NCBI GenBank assembly: GCA_002898675.1
Contig: BEHW01000050.1
Span: 1 to 15,051 of the forward strand
Source: a bacterium HR20
Lineage (GTDB): Bacteria; Bacteroidota; Ignavibacteria; Kapaibacteriales; NICIL-2
DNA length: 15,051 nucleotides
Direction: 5' to 3'
Of the stretch, positions 1 through 7,325 are shown piece by piece. How positions within the stretch are numbered: the stretch's first letter is position 1; the number at the start of each line of letters is the position of its first letter. The translations under genes and the position numbers were made by a program. The notes below the pieces were generated by a model. That model was not told the DNA's origin and ran no database searches. It was given only the letters and a program-made list of their open reading frames with translations.

Positions 1-244
1 GGTGCAGCCGCAGCCTGCCAGTGAGCGTGTGGAGGTTGTGGTGAGCAGCCCGGCGGGAGCGATGGTGACGGTGGAGGTTGTGGATTTGAGCGGACGGGTC
101 GTTGGTCAGTTGTGGCAGGGAGTAGTCGAGGGTACGAGTCGGCGCGTGGAGGCAGACTGCAGCCAGTTTGCCTCGGGCGTCTATCGCTGCGTGCTGCGCT
201 CTGGCCGCTACCGCGTCTCTGCGCCTCTCGTCATCGTGCGGTAA
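1..244 (+). CDS. 3' end of a surface protein: T9SS type A-like C-terminal sorting domain (5' truncated by window)
   Basis: The reading frame is open to the left edge and stops at 242-244 (taa). Its 80 visible residues form a beta-rich domain with the features of a T9SS type A sorting domain: a QPQPAS segment like the family's P-N-P-A start, then VEVVDLSGR, then a glycine-rich turn, and an end in SGVYRCVLRSG and LVIVR. In the T9SS family this domain directs proteins already exported by Sec through the outer membrane and to attachment at the cell surface. The frame is almost identical to the end of the giant gene that stops at 5775, with only two residue differences (Q for S and Q for R). Nothing can be said about the protein's N-terminal function. 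A strong hairpin terminator follows about 30 bases after the stop. The GTG at position 2 is not taken as a real start, because the homologous domain in the giant protein lies at the end of a long chain. Confidence 0.85.
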   Translation, partial: VQPQPASERVEVVVSSPAGAMVTVEVVDLSGRVVGQLWQGVVEGTSRRVEADCSQFASGVYRCVLRSGRYRVSAPLVIVR

Positions 245-273
245 CGCAAAGAAACGAAAGGTTCCTTACACGC

Positions 274-315
274 ACAACGCGGTGGGAAGCATATGCTTCC
301 TGCCGCGTTGTTTTT
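274..315 (+). terminator. Rho-independent terminator after the upstream surface-protein gene
   Basis: A long inverted repeat pairs 274-292 with 293-311 around the 16-base palindrome ggaagcatatgcttcc. It is followed by a T run ending at 315. The two non-Watson-Crick positions (283/302 and 284/301) are T-G and G-T pairs when read as + strand RNA, which fits a + strand terminator. It would isolate the next gene from upstream transcription. Confidence 0.8.
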
Positions 316-342
316 GTTGCTGTCACGTGGGCGCAAAAAAAT

Positions 343-373
343 TTTGTTCATACGGCATTTGTTGTTATTTTTG
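343..373 (+). promoter_or_regulatory. Candidate Bacteroidota-type promoter for the giant surface-protein gene
   Basis: TTTG at 343-346 and TATTTTTG at 366-373 are separated by 19 bases. This matches the pattern known for the major sigma factor of Bacteroidota (TTTG near -33, TAnnTTTG near -7). It would place transcription start near 380 and give a leader of roughly 240 bases before the chosen ATG at 622. The match is by eye, in an AT-rich stretch where chance matches are likelier. Confidence 0.4.
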
Positions 374-621
374 GTGTAGCAATCCACGTGGTAAAAGGCA
401 AGTGCATTGTGCGTTGTGCTGGTCTCGACTGCGTGGAGGAACGCGATGTTGAATTCCCGTGCGTGTGAGGAACCATGAAAACTGCACATTCTTTTCGCTC
501 CTTTAGTGTGCATGCTCGCTCCACCCAGCGAGGGGCAGGTACGCAATCCGCTCGATGTAATACTTTCCAGACGGCAACTATCTCCTCTTCGTTGTCTTGT
601 TCAACCATTGTTGGATGTACC
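374..621 (+). other. Long 5' leader of the giant gene, no gene supported
   Basis: The 377 bases between the stop at 244 and the ATG at 622 hold the terminator, the candidate promoter and this leader. The frame of the downstream gene stays open back to an ATG at 475, which has a purine-rich GAGGA just before it. The 49 extra residues look nothing like a signal peptide, whereas those starting at 622 do. The leader has a small hairpin (515-520 with 527-532). I see no RNA gene or known riboswitch in it. Confidence 0.4.
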
Positions 622-3600
622 ATGAATCGCGTTGTTTCGTTTGCTGCTTCTCGAGCAGCATGGTTTGGTCGCGCACTGGCAGTGTGCGCAGTGATGTTGG
701 TGGCGATGTCGCTTGATGCACATGCGCAACTCTGGAACTGGGCACGTGGTGCTGGTGGCCAGTCCACTTCAACTGACTACTACGTCTATGGCTACCGCAG
801 CACCGTGGACAACAACGGGAATGTTTACGTGACGGGCTACTTCTACTACTACGCGACGTTTGGCACGACGACGATCTACGCCTACGGCGGCAGTGCGAAC
901 TACGACATGTTCGTTGCGAAGTACGACGCCAGCGGCAATCTTCAGTGGGTCCGCAGTGGTGGCGGCACAAGCACAGAATATGGCTATGGGATTGATGTTG
1001 ACAACAATGGCAACGTCTATGTCGCTGGGTACTACTACAGCAATCCTGCGTATTTCGGGAGTTGGTCACTTGCTACCCAATCAACGCCGGATGTCTTCAT
1101 TGTCAAGTACGATGCAAACGGAAACGTGCAGTGGGCTGCACGGCAAGCTGGACCGAGCACCGACATCCTTTACAACCTCGCAGTGAACAAGCAAACGGGC
1201 GATTGCTACATTGCCGGATACTTTTCCAGCTCCACCTACTACTTCTCCGCAGGCTCGTCGTCCTACACTACGCTTTCTGCCTTTGGTGGGATAGATGGGT
1301 TCGTGGCCAAGTACAACACGAATGGCGTTTTCCAATGGGCCCGTGCAATCGGAGGAAGTAGCACAGAGTACACCTACGGTGTCGATGTTGATGGGAATGG
1401 GAACGTCTATGCGACAGGGATGACGTATAGCTATCCCTGCTACTTCGGCTCGACAAGCTATTCACTGTATTATTCGTACTCAACTCCCGAGACATGGCTG
1501 TGCAAGTTTGATGCCAATGGGAACTACCAGTGGGCGACCTGGGGCATTACGGGAAGCAGTTATGAGTGGGCGCAGGACTTAGCAGTCAACGCATCGGGTG
1601 ATGTGGCGATCGGCGGTTACTTCTACGGCACTGCCTACGGAGGCAACAATACGAGTATGTCCATCTCATCGGGCGATACCTACTACGATGGCTTTGTGGT
1701 CAAGTTCAATACAAACGGCGTGGTGCAGTGGGCACGGAACTTCGGAACGACAAACTGCTATGAGTATGCACGAGGAGTCGGGATTGACAATGGTGGGAGC
1801 GTCTATCTGGGCGGATACACGTACCCATACTCAACAGTAAACTGGACGTTTGGCTCTACGACATTTTCATACACTGCATACCAATACCAATGCTGGGTTG
1901 CTGTCTGGCGAACGAATGGTCAGCCGCTTGGCGGGCTTGCTGCTACTGGCACGAGTACACAAATTGCCTACAACATTGGAGTGAACCCCACACGCAAAGA
2001 AGGAGCAATTACGGGGTACTACTACAGCAATCCCATGACGTTCGGCTCTGGCTCTGGGGCGCCGCAGCTGTACAATTACATCAGCTATCCTGCGATGTTC
2101 GTTGGGAAATTCGCTGTGCCGCTCGACTACGATCTCGGTTTGACTGCTGTTGCAAGTCCAGTTGCTCCATTTGCGGCAGGTTCGCAGAACATTAGCGTTA
2201 CGCTCCGGAACTTCGGTGCGCAAACGATCACCAGTGCACAGATTTTCTGGTCTGTCAATGGTGTGTCTCAAACGCCGATCAACTGGACTGGGTCGCTCAG
2301 TACCAACCAGAGTACGGCGGTCAACCTCGGTAGTGCGAACTTTGCGGTGGGGACAATCACCACTATTAGCGCGACGGTTTGCTGTCCGAACGGACAGACC
2401 GATGAGAACGCAGTGAACAACACCATCACCGCTCAGCTTGCTCCAGGATTGAGCGGGACGTACACAATCGGTGGTACGAGCCCGGATTTTACCGATGTCG
2501 TCAGTGCTGCAAACGCGTTGCGTCTTGGTGGCACGTTAGGTGCCGTGACGTTCAACATCCGTCCGGGGACGTACAGTGGGCATGTGTTCATTGCTAACCC
2601 TCCAGGCAACCAGCAGTCGCGACCGATCGTGTTTCAGTCGGAGAACGGGAATGCGGCGGCGGTGATTATCGTGCACAACGGAGGGACGACGCAGACAGCA
2701 GCGTTGAACGAGACGGGAGTTGCCGGAGGTGAGCCGACGCTCCGGTTGCTCAATGCCGACTACGTGACGTTCAAGAACGTGACGGTGCAGGCGACGGGGA
2801 CGGGAGGCTCGAACTGGGCAGTGTGTGCGGAGCTGATGGGCAACAGCAACAGTGACGGGTGCGATGGGGTGACGTTCGACGGGGTGGTGTTCAGTGGTCG
2901 GACGGCGAGCGGGTTTTACTACAACGACGTGTTGTTGCTTTCGAACTCTGCGTACCACACGGGTTTGGTGGTGAAGAACTGTACGTTTCAGAACGGGAGT
3001 GCGTCGTTGTACGTGTGGCGGACGACGACACCGTTCATGGGTGGTCACCAGTACGTGGACAACACGTTTACGAACTTTTACGCTGGGGCGATTTTTTCGA
3101 ACGTGACCGACGGGTTGGTGATACGTCGGAACGTGATCAGCAGTAGTTCGGGTGGGATTAGTGCGGGTGTGAACATTGCCAACAACATTGGAGATTTTCG
3201 GTTTGAGAAGAACCGGATCAACTTGACCGGAGGTCAGAGCACGCAGGCGCCGGGGTTGTTGTTGCAGGCACGGTTGTCGAGCAATCCTGGGGCGCCGTTG
3301 GTGGCGAACAATTTCATACGGGTCAGTGGCGCGCTGTGGGGGATACGGTGTGCCAGTACGTCGAACACGAAGGTGTTCCACAACACGGTGTATTCGGATG
3401 GTTCTGGGAGTGCGACGATGGGGGTGCCGGTGCGAGTGGATGGGAGCACGGTAGGGATGAGTTTGAACAACAACATTTTCTACGCTGCCAGTGGACAGAG
3501 TGCGGTGATGGACATGCAGGCGACGGGGGCGTTTGCGTCGCTTGATTACAACACGGTGTACACGCCGGGGAGTGTGATTGGGTACTGGGGCGGTAGTGGA

Positions 3601-5775
3601 GTGATGAAGGGAGGTAGTGGCGCAGAGCTCTCGGCGTGGCGGACGACGAGTGGTCGAGATCAGAACAGTCAGTTTGCGCCGATCGTGTTTGCCAATGTGG
3701 GTGCGGGAGATTTGTCGTTGACGCAGGTGGATAGTCGGTTGTACGGGTTGGGTTCGACGTCGAACGGGACGTACAACATGGGGTTGCGGAACGACGTACC
3801 GGACGACATTTTTGGGAACACGCGGTATCGGAGTGAGGTGTACAACGGAGCGCACCAGATCATACCGGTGATATCGTTCAATCCGCCGCCGCCGGCGACG
3901 GTGGTAGGTTGTCAAGGGACGACGCTGACGATCAGCGGGAATGCGCAGGTGACGTATGGGGCGCAGCTATCGTACCAGTGGTTGCGCAATGGAGCACCGC
4001 TGATCGAGGGAGTCAACGGGTACAGTGGGACGCGGAGCGGTGTGTTAGTGATATCGAACACAGTGCAGTCGTTGCACGAGGGTGACTATGTGTTGTACGT
4101 GACGGCGACGGGCGGAGCCGATCCGTTGGCCAGTCCGGTGATATCGGTACGGGTGAATGCGCCGATCCAGATCGTGCAGCAGCCGACGAGTCGGGTGTTG
4201 TGTCGAGGTCAGGAGACGGCGTTGTCGGTGATCGCCAATGGGACGGTGTTGGGGTATCAGTGGCAGAAGGATGGGCGAGCGATTAGTGGTGCGACCAATC
4301 CGATTTTGGTGATACCGAACGTGGACGAGGCCAGTTCGGGTCGGTACACGTGTGTGTTGTATGGGACGTGTGGGACCGATCAGGTGGTGACGCAGGAGGC
4401 GGTGGTGTACATCGCGCCGCAGACGTTGATTGCGCGGCAGCCGGAGCGAGTGGCGGTGGCGATCGGAGGGACGGCGCGGTTGATGGTCGAGCCGGTGTCG
4501 GCGCAGATTCCTGGGTACAGTCCGCAGTACCAGTGGTATCGTGGGAGTGTGGCATTGCGCGATGATGGACGGATAACGGGGACGACGACCAGCGAGTTGA
4601 CGATCCGGAACGTACGTCAAAGCGACATTGGGGAGGACTACTACTGTGTGGTGACGGGTTTGTGTGGGACGGAGACGTCGAACCAGGCTGGGTTGTACGT
4701 TGGGCAGGTGACGATCGAGCAGGCGCCGCAGGATGTTCGGGTGTGTAGTGGACAGGATGCGGTGTTGCGGGTGCAGGCAAGTTCGAACATACCGAATGCG
4801 GTGTACAGTTACCAGTGGTCGAAGGATGGGCAGGCGCTCAGCGAGGGCGGTCGGTACCAGGGGGTGACGACGAGTGTGTTGCGGATCGTCGGTGCGACGG
4901 CATCGGAGGCAGGGCAGTACACGGTGGAGGTGGTAGCCACGCCGGGCGGAGCGGTTGCCAGTGCGAGTGCGACGGTGTCGGTGGATGCGCCGCCGGTGGT
5001 GACCAGTGAGCCGGAGGACGTGGCGGTGTGCGAGGGGAGCCGTGCGCAGATGAGTGTAGTTGCCAGTGGAGGCGGGTTGATGTATCAGTGGTATGCGTCG
5101 GGGGCGCCGATCCCTGGGGCGACGGATGCGACGGTAGAGCAAGAGGTGGTGGCGGCGATGGATGGGATGCAGGTGTGGTGTGTAGTGCGGAACGATTGTG
5201 GGGAGGTGACGACGCGGCAGGCGGTGGTGACGGTCAAGCGGAAGCCGCAGATTGTCGAGCAGCCGCAGGGAGGAGTGGTCAGTCGAGGAGGCGCTATTGA
5301 GCTTCGGGTAGTGGCGCAAGGGGAGAACGTGCGGTACCAGTGGAAGAAGGACGGGCAGGTGATTCCGGGCGCGACGGGTTCGGTGTATCGGATTGAGAAC
5401 TTCGGCGCCAGTGATGCGGGGCAGTACATGGTGGAGGTGAGCAACGACTGTGGTGTGGTCAGTTCGAGTGATGTGACGGTGGTGTTATCGTCGGTCGAGG
5501 AGGAGGCAAGGGTAGCAGGGTATGGCGTGTTGGTGCAGCCGCAGCCTGCCAGTGAGCGTGTGGAGGTTGTGGTGAGCAGCCCGGCGGGAGCGATGGTGAC
5601 GGTGGAGGTTGTGGATTTGAGCGGACGGGTTGTTGGTTCGTTGTGGCAGGGAGTAGTCGAGGGTACGAGTCGGCGTGTGGAGGCAGACTGCAGCCGATTT
5701 GCCTCGGGCGTCTATCGCTGCGTGCTGCGCTCTGGCCGCTACCGCGTCTCTGCGCCTCTCGTCATCGTGCGGTAA
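622..5775 (+). CDS. Giant multidomain surface protein: propeller, beta-helix, six Ig-like domains, T9SS sorting domain
   Basis: Predicted secreted protein of 1717 residues, probably displayed on the cell surface. The start at 622 is chosen because it gives a signal peptide: basic n-region, hydrophobic AVCAVMLVAM core, and AHA-Q cleavage near residue 35. Approximate order after that: residues 36-500, seven Tyr-rich repeats of SBBP type (GNVYVTGY, then FVAKYD.NGN.QW), as for a seven-bladed propeller; 503-606, a CARDB-like beta-sandwich; 609-1070, a right-handed parallel beta-helix of the pectin-lyase fold; 1090-1622, six Ig-like domains marked by YQW and GxYxC or GxYxV motifs; and about 1631-1717, a T9SS type A-like sorting domain. 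I see no catalytic motif, so adhesion or glycan binding is inference. From about 2640 to 5700 third codon positions are dominated by G, unlike the propeller part. A terminator follows at once. Confidence 0.85.
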   Translation: MNRVVSFAASRAAWFGRALAVCAVMLVAMSLDAHAQLWNWARGAGGQSTSTDYYVYGYRSTVDNNGNVYVTGYFYYYATFGTTTIYAYGGSANYDMFVAKYDASGNLQWVRSGGGTSTEYGYGIDVDNNGNVYVAGYYYSNPAYFGSWSLATQSTPDVFIVKYDANGNVQWAARQAGPSTDILYNLAVNKQTGDCYIAGYFSSSTYYFSAGSSSYTTLSAFGGIDGFVAKYNTNGVFQWARAIGGSSTEYTYGVDVDGNGNVYATGMTYSYPCYFGSTSYSLYYSYSTPETWLCKFDANGNYQWATWGITGSSYEWAQDLAVNASGDVAIGGYFYGTAYGGNNTSMSISSGDTYYDGFVVKFNTNGVVQWARNFGTTNCYEYARGVGIDNGGSVYLGGYTYPYSTVNWTFGSTTFSYTAYQYQCWVAVWRTNGQPLGGLAATGTSTQIAYNIGVNPTRKEGAITGYYYSNPMTFGSGSGAPQLYNYISYPAMFVGKFAVPLDYDLGLTAVASPVAPFAAGSQNISVTLRNFGAQTITSAQIFWSVNGVSQTPINWTGSLSTNQSTAVNLGSANFAVGTITTISATVCCPNGQTDENAVNNTITAQLAPGLSGTYTIGGTSPDFTDVVSAANALRLGGTLGAVTFNIRPGTYSGHVFIANPPGNQQSRPIVFQSENGNAAAVIIVHNGGTTQTAALNETGVAGGEPTLRLLNADYVTFKNVTVQATGTGGSNWAVCAELMGNSNSDGCDGVTFDGVVFSGRTASGFYYNDVLLLSNSAYHTGLVVKNCTFQNGSASLYVWRTTTPFMGGHQYVDNTFTNFYAGAIFSNVTDGLVIRRNVISSSSGGISAGVNIANNIGDFRFEKNRINLTGGQSTQAPGLLLQARLSSNPGAPLVANNFIRVSGALWGIRCASTSNTKVFHNTVYSDGSGSATMGVPVRVDGSTVGMSLNNNIFYAASGQSAVMDMQATGAFASLDYNTVYTPGSVIGYWGGSGVMKGGSGAELSAWRTTSGRDQNSQFAPIVFANVGAGDLSLTQVDSRLYGLGSTSNGTYNMGLRNDVPDDIFGNTRYRSEVYNGAHQIIPVISFNPPPPATVVGCQGTTLTISGNAQVTYGAQLSYQWLRNGAPLIEGVNGYSGTRSGVLVISNTVQSLHEGDYVLYVTATGGADPLASPVISVRVNAPIQIVQQPTSRVLCRGQETALSVIANGTVLGYQWQKDGRAISGATNPILVIPNVDEASSGRYTCVLYGTCGTDQVVTQEAVVYIAPQTLIARQPERVAVAIGGTARLMVEPVSAQIPGYSPQYQWYRGSVALRDDGRITGTTTSELTIRNVRQSDIGEDYYCVVTGLCGTETSNQAGLYVGQVTIEQAPQDVRVCSGQDAVLRVQASSNIPNAVYSYQWSKDGQALSEGGRYQGVTTSVLRIVGATASEAGQYTVEVVATPGGAVASASATVSVDAPPVVTSEPEDVAVCEGSRAQMSVVASGGGLMYQWYASGAPIPGATDATVEQEVVAAMDGMQVWCVVRNDCGEVTTRQAVVTVKRKPQIVEQPQGGVVSRGGAIELRVVAQGENVRYQWKKDGQVIPGATGSVYRIENFGASDAGQYMVEVSNDCGVVSSSDVTVVLSSVEEEARVAGYGVLVQPQPASERVEVVVSSPAGAMVTVEVVDLSGRVVGSLWQGVVEGTSRRVEADCSRFASGVYRCVLRSGRYRVSAPLVIVR
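5532..5775 (+). repeat. Near-identical second copy of the sequence at 1-244
   Basis: Aligned without gaps at an offset of 5531, the two copies differ by hand count at only six of 244 positions: 100, 107, 108, 145, 165 and 166 in copy 1 numbering. There are exact runs of 99 bases at the start and 78 bases at the end. Similarity stops at the stop codon. Copy 1 begins at the window edge, so the repeat may extend further left. Confidence 0.95.
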
Positions 5776-5796
5776 CAAACGTGCACTGTGCACATG

Positions 5797-5836
5797 CTGC
5801 AGCGGAGGGACCTATTACCCTCCGCTGCAGTTTTTT
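5797..5836 (+). terminator. Rho-independent terminator after the giant surface-protein gene
   Basis: A perfect 13-base stem (ctgcagcggaggg at 5797-5809 with its complement at 5818-5830) has an 8-base loop and is followed directly by six T residues. It begins 21 bases after the stop codon and separates this gene from the next paralogue. Confidence 0.92.
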
Positions 5837-5853
5837 CAATAGCAAAAAAGTTG

Positions 5854-5885
5854 TTTGGTTTTTACGAGACGGTGTTGTATTTTCG
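5854..5885 (+). promoter_or_regulatory. Candidate Bacteroidota-type promoter for the three-Ig surface protein
   Basis: TTTG at 5854-5857 lies 20 bases upstream of TATTTTCG at 5878-5885, one mismatch from TAnnTTTG. It sits just after the terminator of the preceding gene and would leave a leader of about 180 bases. A hairpin with an 8-base perfect stem (5906-5913 with 5922-5929) lies in that leader. Confidence 0.35.
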
Positions 5886-6072
5886 AAACGAGCGACAGAA
5901 CGATGCTCTCGCATCTACTTGTGCGAGAGGAAGCAAAGCAGATGCTGCGCTACTCGTGGACGATGAGTTCCCCAGCTCTGCTTGTTTGTCGAGGGCGGAG
6001 GCACTATTTTTGCCGCGCCCGAACGCAAGGAAAAATTGTTCCATCATGTTTCACCATTTTCAGGAGTGTATC

Positions 6073-7266
6073 ATGAAACGCTTTCGTTCCTTGGTCGGCG
6101 CAGTGTCTGCCGCAGCAGTTGCCGGCATTGCATGCGCTGGGTTGTTCCTTGCGATGCTTAGTCCAGCCTTCGCGGAGGAATACACTGTCAGAATTGACCA
6201 AGCACCGCAAGACGTGACGGTCTGTGAAGGACAGACGGTGACGTTGACCGTCCAGGCTTCGACCAATTTCCCCAATCCGCAGTACACCTTCCAATGGCTC
6301 GATGGGCAAGGCAATCCGATCTCGAATGGTGGCAAGTACAGTGGTGCAACGACCAATACATTGACAATCTCGAACGTTTCACAAGCTGAGGCTGGCCAAT
6401 ACACGGTCGTCGTAGGGGTCAGCAACGGCCAAGTTCGTCCGGCAACAGCAATCGCACGCGTAACTGTTATACCAGGACCAACGGTTACCCAACAACCGCA
6501 AGATGTTACTGTCTGCGAAGGGCAGATTGCTGCTATGAGTGTGCAGGTCAGTGGGGGACTCAACGTTCGCTACCAATGGTACGCAAACGACGTCCCAGTC
6601 CCAGGTGCAACCAGCTCGAGCATCTCGCAAACAACAACTGCTCAAATGAATGGCTTGCGAGTGTATTGCAAGATCATCAGTGACTGTGGAGAGGTCAGCA
6701 GCGATACAGCGACGGTGACAGTCGAGACTGCGCCAACGATCACCCAACAGCCGCAAGGCGGTACAGCAGCGATTGGTCGGTCGTATCAAATCACCGTGCA
6801 AGCAACAGGTAGTGCACCGCTGCAATACCAATGGTTCAAAGATGGCCAAGCGATCACCGGCGCAACCTCGAGCACCTACACTATCACGAATGTCACGCAG
6901 AATGACGCAGGTCGGTATAAAGTCGTCGTGACGAACCGCTGCGGTACGGCAGAATCTCAAGAGGTGCAGGTGCAGGCAGCATCGGTCGAAGATGAAGCAA
7001 TTGCAGCAGGCTTCCGGCTTAGTGTCGCACCGACACCAGCAAATAGCACAGTGACTGTACTGGTGACATCTCCAGTTGCTGCTTCTGCAACAGTAGAAGT
7101 GATAGATCTCACCGGTCGTACGCTCGGCACTATCTGGAATGGCATGCTGAGCGGCGGTGAGCAAAAGTTCGAGACCAGCGTAGCAGGTATGGCGCCTGGC
7201 GCATATCGCTGCGTTCTCCGCAGTGGAATGTATCGTCTCTCGACGCCGCTGATCATCGTGCGCTAA
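6073..7266 (+). CDS. Secreted protein with three Ig-like domains and T9SS sorting domain
   Basis: Protein of 397 residues. The ATG at 6073 is chosen for the AGGAG six bases upstream and because it opens a signal peptide (MKRFR, a hydrophobic stretch, cleavage after AFA at residue 34). Three Ig-like domains follow at about 38-133, 136-217 and 220-301, each with a YQW or FQW core motif and a GQY, RVYC or GRY motif near the end. A sorting domain occupies 312-397 and ends in VLRSG and LIIVR. The order and wording match the last three Ig domains and tail of the giant protein upstream (IDQAPQDVTVCEG against IEQAPQDVRVCSG; then QPQGG), so the two are paralogues. The codons differ strongly, which makes the duplication old or the giant's copy reshaped. 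The role is likely structural or adhesive at the surface; no catalytic motif is visible. Confidence 0.85.
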   Translation: MKRFRSLVGAVSAAAVAGIACAGLFLAMLSPAFAEEYTVRIDQAPQDVTVCEGQTVTLTVQASTNFPNPQYTFQWLDGQGNPISNGGKYSGATTNTLTISNVSQAEAGQYTVVVGVSNGQVRPATAIARVTVIPGPTVTQQPQDVTVCEGQIAAMSVQVSGGLNVRYQWYANDVPVPGATSSSISQTTTAQMNGLRVYCKIISDCGEVSSDTATVTVETAPTITQQPQGGTAAIGRSYQITVQATGSAPLQYQWFKDGQAITGATSSTYTITNVTQNDAGRYKVVVTNRCGTAESQEVQVQAASVEDEAIAAGFRLSVAPTPANSTVTVLVTSPVAASATVEVIDLTGRTLGTIWNGMLSGGEQKFETSVAGMAPGAYRCVLRSGMYRLSTPLIIVR

Positions 7267-7286
7267 AAAGAGGCGTAGTCAGTGTT

Positions 7287-7325
7287 ACGGCGGGAGCACA
7301 TGGTCTTGTGCTCCCGCCGTTTGCT
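7287..7325 (+). terminator. Terminator hairpin between the converging Ig-protein gene and anmK
   Basis: A perfect 14-base stem (acggcgggagcaca at 7287-7300 with its complement at 7307-7320) has a six-base loop. The + strand side continues ttgctt, a modest T tract, so it best serves the Ig-protein gene. The - strand side lacks an immediate T run, but the hairpin may also stop anmK transcription, since only 59 bases separate the two stops. Confidence 0.8.

Noticed and set aside
374..474. tRNA-like bases (gttgaattcccg) in the leader before the giant gene
   Set aside because: No acceptor stem, D-arm or anticodon arm can be assembled around it.
475..621. Upstream ATG at 475 as the start of the giant protein
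   Set aside because: A purine-rich site precedes it, but the 49 extra residues would bury the signal peptide that starts at 622. A separate leader peptide cannot be excluded, but nothing supports one.
2536..3915. Long open frame of 459 codons on the - strand within the giant gene
   Set aside because: It lies antisense to clear beta-helix coding sequence. The product is an Arg/His/Pro-rich chain without domains. The G-rich third positions of the sense strand remove stop codons from this antisense frame.
4045..5319. Open frame of 424 codons on the - strand across the Ig domains
   Set aside because: Same cause as above: antisense shadow of a G3-biased gene, with an extremely His/Arg/Pro-rich product and no signal or motif.
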